Positions 57,675-64,000 of a stretch of 64,000 nt of DNA are shown here, in pieces. Position 1 is the first letter of the stretch. Each line of letters opens with the position of its first letter. The notes under the pieces were generated by a model, which was given only the letters and a program-made list of their open reading frames with translations, did no database searches and was not told the DNA's origin. The DNA is from SB11 sp965249955 (GTDB lineage: Bacteria > Bacteroidota > Bacteroidia > UBA8524), in NCBI GenBank assembly GCA_965249955.1, contig OZ252261.1:2542001-2606000 (forward strand), written 5' to 3'. The position numbers and the translations under genes are program-made.

Positions 57675-57746
57675 AGCAAACTTTAAGCCTGCTACAACAT
57701 TGTTTGCCGTATTATCGTTTGTATGGGTAGTTTTTTTAATATGTAT

Positions 57747-58640
57747 ATGATTACCAGACTACTAAAATTATACGTTTTGCTGCTGTTGCTTGTAGTTTCT
57801 TTCGGCTCTTGTAAAAAAGAAGATAAGCCAAGCCCGGAGCCACAGCCAACTAATAGTTTTACCCAAAAAGTTTTAATAGAAAAATTTACCACCACCAGTT
57901 GTGGCAATTGCGGAAAAGCTGATTTGGATATTGAGTGGTACAAAAACCACTACCAACAAAAGCTTATTTCGGTTCATTATCATTTGCCAACGGGGCAGTT
58001 TGGGGGTGATAAAATGGCCACACAACACGGAACCCAAATAGCAAGTGCCTTTGATGTTAGGGCAACACCTTATGCAGCAATCAACAGAAGCCATATACCA
58101 AACGATAGCAACACCATTGTTTACCCAGGTGGAAATTGGGGTACGCCCATAGATAATCAAATTAAAATGTTTGCCCAATGCGGCATTGCCATTGATGCAA
58201 GTAAAATTAGCGGTGATGAAATGCAAGTTGAAGCGACAGTATCGTTTAGTAAAACTCAAAACGAACCCATGTATATTACGGTTTTGTTGCTTGAAGATAG
58301 TGTAACCGGAGATACTGGGTATTGGCAAGCCAATTATTACAACCAAGATCCTAGCGTGCCCGAACTTTATGGGCGTGGCCACCCTATAAAAAACTATGTA
58401 CACAATGATGTATACAGGCAAGCCATAAGCCCGTTTTGGGGGCAGCTTATCCCGTCAGAGTTTACGGCTATAAATACCACCCATATAGTAAACTTTACAA
58501 CCAATATTGCTGCCTATAACCAGAAACATTTAAAGGTAGTAGCTTTTGTGCACGGGCAGGGGACAGTTTTTACCAAGCACAAGCACAAAATTTTGAACGC
58601 TCAAATAGTGAGGGCAGGACAGAAGCAACCGCTTGACTAA
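57747..58640 (+). CDS. Omp28-related outer-membrane lipoprotein with thioredoxin-like site
   Basis: 297 residues from MITRLLKLY; ATG 57741 and 57723 in frame are alternatives. The signal ends in the lipobox SFGSC, then KKEDKPSPEPQPT. The domain starts with a thioredoxin-like strand and CxxC: VLIEKFTTTSCGNCGKADLD, followed by ISVHYHLPTGQFGG and FDVRATPYAAINRSH. Omp28 proteins of Bacteroidota share this order. The fold suggests redox or thiol binding at the outer membrane; activity is unproven. It lies 72 bases after comF. Confidence 0.82.
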   Translation: MITRLLKLYVLLLLLVVSFGSCKKEDKPSPEPQPTNSFTQKVLIEKFTTTSCGNCGKADLDIEWYKNHYQQKLISVHYHLPTGQFGGDKMATQHGTQIASAFDVRATPYAAINRSHIPNDSNTIVYPGGNWGTPIDNQIKMFAQCGIAIDASKISGDEMQVEATVSFSKTQNEPMYITVLLLEDSVTGDTGYWQANYYNQDPSVPELYGRGHPIKNYVHNDVYRQAISPFWGQLIPSEFTAINTTHIVNFTTNIAAYNQKHLKVVAFVHGQGTVFTKHKHKILNAQIVRAGQKQPLD

Positions 58641-58701
58641 TGTATTAGCATCATTTTGGGGTTTATTTTAGCATAAAAAGTATAATTAGTTGGATAAAGC
58701 A

Positions 58702-58709
58702 TAATTTTG
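58702..58709 (+). promoter_or_regulatory. -7 promoter element of the beta-helix lipoprotein gene
   Basis: TAATTTTG matches TAnnTTTG exactly; the TTG start at 58717 follows after 7 bases. Confidence 0.5.
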
Positions 58710-58716
58710 ACCTGTT

Positions 58717-60135
58717 TTGAATAAATGGATAAAAAATAGCGGTTTGCTGCTAGTGCTTCTTTTTTTTGGAGTAGGCATATTTGCTCCCTCGTGCAAGCGT
58801 GAGCAGTTTGATACCAACCCTTCGGCAAAACTTAACTTTTCGGCCGATACTGTTTTGTTTGACACTGTGTTTACCACCTTGGGCGGAGGGCCTTTCCCTC
58901 GTTCGGTAAACCAAAGGCTTATAGTATACAACCGAAATAAAAACACCATTAAAACCAACATAAGGTTAGCAGGCGGTGCTGCTTCGGCTTATCGTATTAA
59001 TATAGACGGTGAACGAAGCACGCAGGTTACTGATTATGAAATAATGGGAGAGGACAGCATTTATGTTTTTGTTGAGGTAAGTATAGACCCAAACAATACC
59101 AACAATCCTCTTATTGTTAAAGATTCTATTACGTTTGAAACCAACGGCAACTTTCAGGATATTAAATTAGTGGCTTGGGGACAAGATGCTTATTACTTTA
59201 ACGAAGTAACATCTACCAACGATACGGCTTGGATGGACAATACCAAACCCTATGTAATACACAATTACTTTTTAGTGCCGCAGGGTCGTAAATTAACCAT
59301 TGGGGCAGGGGTAAAAGTATATGGCGATGTAAACTCTTATCTGGCCGTTGATGGTACATTAGATGTGCAAGGAACTGCAAACAACCGTGTACAGTTTCAA
59401 GGTGCACGTTTAGGGCAAGATTATAAAGATATACCCGGTCAGTGGGGTGGTTTGTGGTTTTTTACCACAAGCCGCAATAATACCATTCGCTATGCCGATA
59501 TTGTTAATGCAACTGTGGGTATTCGTAGTGATTCGTTATCTAATAACGCCAATCCAAAAGTTACTATTGAAAACACACTAATAAAAAACATGAGTGCCGT
59601 TGGCGTGCTTGCCTATACATCGCGTGTAAGTATGGTAAATTGTTGTGTGGCAAATTGCGGTAAATATACTTTTGCAGGCGATTTGGGCGGGAACTACGAA
59701 ATGATACATTGCACGTTTGCTAATTACAGTGGAACATTTTCACGTCGAGAGCCATCATTTGGGCTTAGTAATGCTGACTTAGTTGACGAGAATGACAATA
59801 TAATAGCCATTAACCCGCTTAGCTTTAATATTGTTAATAGTATTATTTACGGCAGCTTGCGCGAAGAGATTGTTGTGGTAAATGATGGCAAAGGAATTAT
59901 AAATGCTAATTTTCAGAATAATATACTTCGTACTGAGTTGTTGGGTTTGCCTCAAAGTAATATTATTAACAGCACCCCAAAGTTTAAAAACATTAATAAT
60001 CTTGATTTTAGCTTAGATACCCTATCGCCTGCAAAAGATAAAGCCCCTCTTTTAAGTCCTTTGGTTGATAAAGACCTTGAAGGAAAAAACCGTGATGCCC
60101 AACCCGATATTGGAGCATACGAGCGCGAAGAATAG
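58717..60135 (+). CDS. Lipoprotein with right-handed beta-helix, unknown function
   Basis: 472 residues starting at a TTG: MNKWIKNSGLLLVLLFFGVG, with lipobox APSC. A beta-sandwich part (about 60-170; SVNQRLIVYNRNKNT, SIDPNNTNNPLIVKDSITFE) precedes a right-handed helix of repeated short strands (LTIGAGVKVYG, LAVDGTLDVQGTANNRVQFQ, NTIRYADIVNATVGIR, PKVTIENTLIKNMSAVGVLA) and ends PDIGAYEREE, as in choice-of-anchor Q and pectate-lyase-like proteins. No lyase active site is visible. An ATG out of frame at 58724 leads to a stop, so the TTG is the start. Surface binding is likely. Confidence 0.75.
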   Translation: MNKWIKNSGLLLVLLFFGVGIFAPSCKREQFDTNPSAKLNFSADTVLFDTVFTTLGGGPFPRSVNQRLIVYNRNKNTIKTNIRLAGGAASAYRINIDGERSTQVTDYEIMGEDSIYVFVEVSIDPNNTNNPLIVKDSITFETNGNFQDIKLVAWGQDAYYFNEVTSTNDTAWMDNTKPYVIHNYFLVPQGRKLTIGAGVKVYGDVNSYLAVDGTLDVQGTANNRVQFQGARLGQDYKDIPGQWGGLWFFTTSRNNTIRYADIVNATVGIRSDSLSNNANPKVTIENTLIKNMSAVGVLAYTSRVSMVNCCVANCGKYTFAGDLGGNYEMIHCTFANYSGTFSRREPSFGLSNADLVDENDNIIAINPLSFNIVNSIIYGSLREEIVVVNDGKGIINANFQNNILRTELLGLPQSNIINSTPKFKNINNLDFSLDTLSPAKDKAPLLSPLVDKDLEGKNRDAQPDIGAYEREE

Positions 60136-60157
60136 TTTTTTTGCTTTTATTTGCCTA

Positions 60158-60580
60158 ATGAAAAAATATTTTGCCCTTTGTGCCCTAGTAATGGCTGTAG
60201 CTATTATTGGCTGTAAAAATAATGATAAGGCTTCTGGTGTTGCCGGAAAATGGAAAGTTACCGATGCTAATATTGAGATGAAAGACTTTCCGCAAGAGAT
60301 GATGGGCGAAGTAAAAAAAGCCGTGCTTACTACAGTATATAATTTTAATGCCGATAGTACTTTGGTGATAGAAAGTAACGGAAGAACTATGGAGCCCGGC
60401 AAATGGAAGTTTAATGCTGAAAAGAATATTATTAGCCTTGATTCTGATGGAGACGGCACTACCGAGAATGACTTGCAAATAATGAGCAAAGAAGGAAGTA
60501 AAATGGTAGTGAAAAATGATAAAGGCGAAGATGGAAAAATTGAACTTACCCTTGAAAAGGTAGTTGAAGAAAAAGAATAA
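60158..60580 (+). CDS. Lipocalin-like lipoprotein
   Basis: 140 residues from MKKYFALCALVMAVAIIGCK, with lipobox IIGC. The mature part (SGVAGKWKVTDANIEMKDFP, then strands TTVYNFNADSTLVIESNG, GKWKFNAEKNIISLDSDGDG) has the GKWK start of small lipocalin-like lipoproteins. The long frame upstream (from 60065) overlaps the preceding gene and is not used. It starts 22 bases after that gene and ends at a terminator, so the two probably form one transcript. Ligand unknown. Confidence 0.75.
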   Translation: MKKYFALCALVMAVAIIGCKNNDKASGVAGKWKVTDANIEMKDFPQEMMGEVKKAVLTTVYNFNADSTLVIESNGRTMEPGKWKFNAEKNIISLDSDGDGTTENDLQIMSKEGSKMVVKNDKGEDGKIELTLEKVVEEKE

Positions 60581-60608
60581 CAACCTTCTTTTTAGTCTGA
60601 AATTATAT

Positions 60609-60650
60609 ATAAACGAAAAAAAGCAGCCATTGGCTGCTTTTTTCGTTTAT
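60609..60650. terminator. Bidirectional terminator between convergent genes
   Basis: ATAAACGAAAAAA with GCAGCCA pairs with its complement around a TT loop, with one bulged A. It is flanked by a T run on one strand and serves the lipoprotein gene and the convergent acyl-CoA dehydrogenase gene. Confidence 0.85.
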
Positions 60651-60664
60651 ACGTAAATGTATTT

Positions 60665-61807
60665 TTAGTCTTTTAGTATAGCACGAGAGATTACTATACG
60701 GTTTACCTCGCTGGTACCTTCATATATTTGAGTGATTTTTGCATCACGCATCATACGTTCTACATGGTATTCGCGTACATAGCCGTAACCACCGTGTACT
60801 TGTACGGCCTCAGTAGTAGTTTTCATAGCTACTTCGCTGGCAAATACTTTAGCCATACTGCTAGCCAAACCGTAATCTTGTTTTTGATCTTTCAACCAAG
60901 CTGCTTTTAGGCATAGTAAGCGGGCAGCCTCAATTTCAGTAGCCATATCAGCTAGTTTAAATTGTATAGCTTGGTGTTTCGATATTTCTTTACCAAATGC
61001 TTTACGCTCTTTGCTGTATTGTAACGAACGCTCGTAAGCGCCACTAGCAATACCCAACGCTTGCGAAGCTATACCAATACGGCCGCCTGCAAGGGTTTTC
61101 ATAGCAAATTTAAAACCAAAACCATCTTCGCCAATGCGGTTAGCTTTAGGTACTTTAACATCTTGGAACATGATAGAGTGTGTATCGCTACCGCGTATAC
61201 CCATTTTATCTTCTTTGCGTCCTACTTGTACACCTTCCCAATCTTTTTCAACTATAAAAGCGTTAATACCTTTATGGCCTTTTTCAGGATGAGTTTGTGC
61301 TATTACAAGGTATACCGAGCCTGAATTACCGTTGGTAATCCAGTTTTTAGTTCCGTTTAATAAGTAGTAGTCGCCTTTATCTTCGGCAGTTGTACGCTGT
61401 GATGTAGCATCACTTCCTGCTTCGGGTTCGCTAAGGCAAAAAGCACCGTGTATTCCACCTTTTGCCAAAGGCACTAGGTATTTTTGTTTTTGTTCTTCGT
61501 TGGCAAAAGTTTCTAAACCCCAACAAACTAAAGAGTTGTTTACAGACATAACTACTGATGCTGATGCATCAACCTTAGATATTTCTTCCATAGCCAATAC
61601 GTAGGATATGGTATCCATACCGCCTCCGCCATACTCAGGACTAACCATCATACCTAAAAAGCCCAACTCGCCCATTTTTCTAATTTGTTCTGTTGGAAAT
61701 TTTTGGTGTTCATCACGTTCTATCACGCCAGGCAATAATTCTGCTTCAGCAAAATCTTTTGCGGCTTGTTGTATCATCAAATGTTCTTCACTAAGCTCAA
61801 AATTCAT
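60665..61807 (-). CDS. Acyl-CoA dehydrogenase (short/medium chain type)
   Basis: 380 residues from MNFELSEEHLMIQQAAKDFA. Motifs: YGGGGMDTISYVLAMEEISK, GAFCLSEPEAGSDATSQRTT with FAD-binding residues, NWITNGNSGSVYLVIAQ, GGRIGIASQALGIASGAYE, GGYGYVREYHVERMMRDAKI, and QIYEGTSEVNRIVISRAILK, where Glu363 is the catalytic base. It oxidises acyl-CoA to the 2,3-enoyl-CoA, passing electrons to ETF. The sequence resembles butyryl-CoA dehydrogenases, but chain length is not decided. A 16-residue upstream extension is open but not needed. Confidence 0.95.
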   Translation of the reverse strand: MNFELSEEHLMIQQAAKDFAEAELLPGVIERDEHQKFPTEQIRKMGELGFLGMMVSPEYGGGGMDTISYVLAMEEISKVDASASVVMSVNNSLVCWGLETFANEEQKQKYLVPLAKGGIHGAFCLSEPEAGSDATSQRTTAEDKGDYYLLNGTKNWITNGNSGSVYLVIAQTHPEKGHKGINAFIVEKDWEGVQVGRKEDKMGIRGSDTHSIMFQDVKVPKANRIGEDGFGFKFAMKTLAGGRIGIASQALGIASGAYERSLQYSKERKAFGKEISKHQAIQFKLADMATEIEAARLLCLKAAWLKDQKQDYGLASSMAKVFASEVAMKTTTEAVQVHGGYGYVREYHVERMMRDAKITQIYEGTSEVNRIVISRAILKD

Positions 61808-62014
61808 GGTATTTGATTTATAAGGTGTGCAAATATAAGCTAAACCCATAAACATTTAAAATGGGGGTAAAGTTTTGTTTTTCAGCTATAAAAGTCTTAA
61901 AAACACTAATAATCAAGCGAATAAACTAACGTTTGGTAGCATAGGTATTTTTTTAATTTTATTTGGTTTATAATATAAACTACTTTATGTTTGTGTTTGA
62001 TTTAACCTTAAACT

Positions 62015-62212
62015 ATGAAAACAATTAATTTTATAGCACTTGGTATTGGCTTTTTATGGGTGATTACTATGAGTGCTAAACCTATGCTAAGCAATGCTGA
62101 AAATTATAAAGTAGGCACAGCAGTAAAAGTGTGCAATGATGAGGCTGGGAAGAGATATAATACACCTACTACCGGCATAACTATAAAAATGTTTATATGC
62201 CTAGGGGTGTAG
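62015..62212 (+). CDS. Small secreted or membrane peptide, hypothetical
   Basis: 65 residues, MKTINFIALGIGFLWVITMS, with a hydrophobic start that could be a signal peptide cleaved near MSAKPML. The rest is polar with two cysteines. It stands 40 bases ahead of the membrane protein gene and might belong to the same transcript. I recognise no family; existence is plausible because start, signal and position agree. Confidence 0.35.
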   Translation: MKTINFIALGIGFLWVITMSAKPMLSNAENYKVGTAVKVCNDEAGKRYNTPTTGITIKMFICLGV

Positions 62213-62251
62213 TTATGTAACAATACATTAAAACAATTAAACCGTATAACG

Positions 62252-62842
62252 ATGGAAGAACAAATGGACGAAAAACAAAGCTTGCACATCATAACGCAAA
62301 TGATAAGCAAAGCAAAAAATAATTTAGGCAATAACAGCTTTTACTTTTTGCTGTGGGGCTGGGCTGTTTTTTTAACAGCAATAGCACATTATATATTGCT
62401 GGTGGGACAATGGAAATGGCATTTTTTGCCTTGGCCAATTGGTATGACTGTTACTGCGCTAATTTCTATTGTATACAGCTACCGAGAAGGTAAAAACAAA
62501 AAGGCTAAAAGCTATTTGGATAAGTTTTTAGAAACCTTGTGGATTTGTACAACAGTATGCATTGTTTTAGTGTTAGCTATTATTACTAAGATAGCCGACT
62601 TTAGAGCATCGTATGCTGCATTGATGATACTGTATGGATTGGGCACAGTAATTACAGGCAGTATAATACAGTTTCGCCCTTTGGTAATAGGGGGTGTTAT
62701 AATATGGTGTTGCGCAGCATCGCTTATATGGCTTAATTTTCCCGATGCTTTATTAGCTTTGGCAGTTTCGGTATTAGCAGGCTATATTATCCCTGGTTAT
62801 TTGCTTCGTGCAAAGCGTGAAAGAAAGGTACAAACTGCGTAA
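62252..62842 (+). CDS. Conserved membrane protein, unknown function
   Basis: 196 residues with an N-terminal soluble helix (EEQMDEKQSLHIITQMISKA) then about six hydrophobic helices (FYFLLWGWAVFLTAIAHYIL, PIGMTVTALISIVYSY, WICTTVCIVLVLAIITK, AALMILYGLGTVITGSII, VIIWCCAASLIWL, ALAVSVLAGYIIPGYLL). No motif known. It is followed after 19 bases by a winged-helix regulator, a pairing seen often in Bacteroidota, which suggests the regulator controls it. Confidence 0.75.
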   Translation: MEEQMDEKQSLHIITQMISKAKNNLGNNSFYFLLWGWAVFLTAIAHYILLVGQWKWHFLPWPIGMTVTALISIVYSYREGKNKKAKSYLDKFLETLWICTTVCIVLVLAIITKIADFRASYAALMILYGLGTVITGSIIQFRPLVIGGVIIWCCAASLIWLNFPDALLALAVSVLAGYIIPGYLLRAKRERKVQTA

Positions 62843-62861
62843 TTAAATACAAATAGCATTA

Positions 62862-63170
62862 ATGCTTTTTAAAGAATTAGACCCTATACTTCATTCTCCC
62901 CTGCGTTTAGCCGTAATATCATTACTTATTGGGCTAAAGGAGGCCGAATTTACCTATATACGCGAAGCTACAGAGTCTACCGCGGGCAATCTTAGTGTGC
63001 AAATAACAAAACTAAAAGATGCAGGGTATATTGAAGTAGAGAAGAAGTTTAAAAACAACTACCCGCTTACTATTTGCAGGATAACTCAAAATGGGGTTCA
63101 GGCTTTTGAGGCATACGTAAATGCTTTAAAAGGCTACATACAACCCGATATTAAAAAAGATAAAGATTAA
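62862..63170 (+). CDS. Winged-helix transcriptional regulator (small, MarR/ArsR-like)
   Basis: 102 residues: an N-terminal helix pair (LHSPLRLAVISLLIGLKEAE), the helix-turn-helix FTYIREATESTAGNLSVQIT and the wing KLKDAGYIEVEKKFKNNYPL. There is no metal-binding Cys pair, so it is not a classical ArsR. It probably represses or activates the preceding membrane protein gene. Its stop overlaps that of the convergent oxidoreductase by four bases. Confidence 0.88.
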   Translation: MLFKELDPILHSPLRLAVISLLIGLKEAEFTYIREATESTAGNLSVQITKLKDAGYIEVEKKFKNNYPLTICRITQNGVQAFEAYVNALKGYIQPDIKKDKD

Positions 63171-64000
63171 CCTTGTGTAAGCATAGCAGCCAATTGTTCG
63201 CCAGTATGGCTGCCCAGTGCTATGCCCATGCCGTTACAGCCAAAGCCAACCACAATAGCATCGGTAATGGGTTGTACAATAGGCTGCTTATTGGGGCTAA
63301 ATCCCATTATACCTTGCCAGTTTTGTTCAATTTCAAATTCAGTATCAGGCAATATCACCTCTTTTAGTAGGCTTTTAAGTCGGTTTAGTATTATCGGGTT
63401 TTCATCAAACACAGCTGTTTCTTCGTGTTTAAAATCAATATTACGCCCGCCGCCAAATAGCACACGGTTGTTATAGTTTCTAAAATAAAAATAACCTTCA
63501 TCAAAATGGAAAGTGCCTTTAAACTTTAGGTTTTCAATTGGTGATGTAACTAATACCTGTCCACGGCCGGGTTTTATGCCCAGTTCAGGCAAAAATTCGC
63601 CCATTAAAGCATTGGTGCACAAAGCCATTTTAGTGCAGTTAAACTCAATATTTTTATTTAGTTGGTGGTGGTGCACAAAAACACTTACCCCATTTTCGGT
63701 TTCATCAAACTCAATAACCTCAGCCCCATAAATAATTTTTACGCCCAATTGGGTAGCATAGCGGGCAAGGCTATCCATCATTAAGCCAGTATCTATTTGT
63801 CCCTCAAGCGGTGTGTATATTAGGTGGCGGGTATTGGCAAAACCAAATTGGTTTATTTCGTCATCTTTTATATAAAAAACCTGTGTACCAAAGTGGGGTA
63901 AAAGCTGTTGGTTTAATTGCTCTATTTGTGTAGCATCAAAAGTATCATCATCATTAAAAATAAGTTCATACCCACCGTTTTGTTCATAGCCAATTTTATG
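63167..64000 (-). CDS. FAD-dependent oxidoreductase (DAO family), N-terminus outside the window
   Basis: About 277 residues of the C-terminal part are present; the frame is open to the window edge. Visible segments: EGQIDTGLMMDSLARYATQL (substrate-domain start), KMALCTNALMGEFLPELGIK then PGRGQVLVTSPIE, FHFDEGYFYFRNYNNRVLFG then GGRNID, and WQGIMGFSPNKQPIVQPITD, ending VVGFGCNGMGIALGSHTGEQ, the typical C-terminal FAD-binding strand-helix. The N-terminal GxGxxG is missing because of truncation. It resembles glycine/D-amino-acid oxidase-like or gamma-glutamylputrescine oxidoreductase-like enzymes; substrate unknown. Confidence 0.85.
   Translation of the reverse strand, partial: HKIGYEQNGGYELIFNDDDTFDATQIEQLNQQLLPHFGTQVFYIKDDEINQFGFANTRHLIYTPLEGQIDTGLMMDSLARYATQLGVKIIYGAEVIEFDETENGVSVFVHHHQLNKNIEFNCTKMALCTNALMGEFLPELGIKPGRGQVLVTSPIENLKFKGTFHFDEGYFYFRNYNNRVLFGGGRNIDFKHEETAVFDENPIILNRLKSLLKEVILPDTEFEIEQNWQGIMGFSPNKQPIVQPITDAIVVGFGCNGMGIALGSHTGEQLAAMLTQG

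Overview
The window is a chromosomal segment of a Bacteroidota bacterium, and no plasmid or phage backbone is visible. The evidence is the 16S sequence, promoters of the Bacteroidota type (TTG, about 19 bases, TAnnTTTG), a SusC-like TonB-dependent receptor paired with a DUF4249 lipoprotein, many SpII lipoproteins, and type IX secretion C-terminal domains of both A type (32546-33946) and B type (48094-52344). The order or family cannot be fixed from inspection alone.

Layout. 1-2148: N-terminal two thirds of mfd, cut by the window edge. 2149-3227: an accessory patch with a small orphan gene and a DUF559 nuclease between GC-rich palindromic repeats. 3228-6602: a lipid kinase, a lipoprotein, and an overlapping panD/membrane protein/rfaE2 run. 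6656-9743 (minus): a compact ECF sigma - membrane-anchored beta-barrel - two duplicated lipoproteins unit. 9924-16639: mnmA, a subtilase, a TonB receptor with its DUF4249 partner, and a DinB/YfiT-type transferase. 16723-20742: an AT-rich orphan membrane protein, ridA, a short 3-hydroxyacyl-CoA dehydrogenase homologue and a PH-like membrane protein. 20898-26336: a complete RND efflux operon. 26602-41902: mixed housekeeping and envelope genes (FrnE/DsbA, dgt, lpxK, secreted proteins, a degenerate Rieske protein, hbd, rpiB, tatC, crcB, yebC). 41973-47595: a full rRNA operon (16S - tRNA-Ile - tRNA-Ala - tRNA relic - 23S - 5S) preceded by four tandem promoters and closed by a strong terminator. 47596-64000: a 1416-residue PKD/gliding-type adhesin, a helicase-nuclease, thiL, comF, Omp28-like and beta-helix lipoproteins, an acyl-CoA dehydrogenase, a membrane protein/winged-helix pair and a truncated FAD oxidoreductase.

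How the genes work together. The RND adaptor, pump and TolC-type channel form one export machine. The receptor and DUF4249 lipoprotein form an uptake pair. The sigma factor overlaps a protein that looks anchored in the inner membrane and also ends in an outer-membrane barrel, so the unit reads as an envelope-sensing module. Two acyl-CoA enzymes (hbd, acyl-CoA dehydrogenase) and a third degenerate homologue belong to fatty-acid or butanoyl-CoA metabolism but lie apart.

Most unusual observations: the sigma/anchored-barrel/lipoprotein unit, a tRNA-like relic lacking its anticodon arm in the rRNA spacer, the four rRNA promoters, start codons placed 4-7 bases after a TTTG box in at least eight genes (probable leaderless mRNAs), and the DUF559 nuclease without an ATG inside palindromic repeats. 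No CRISPR array, prophage or insertion sequence was seen.
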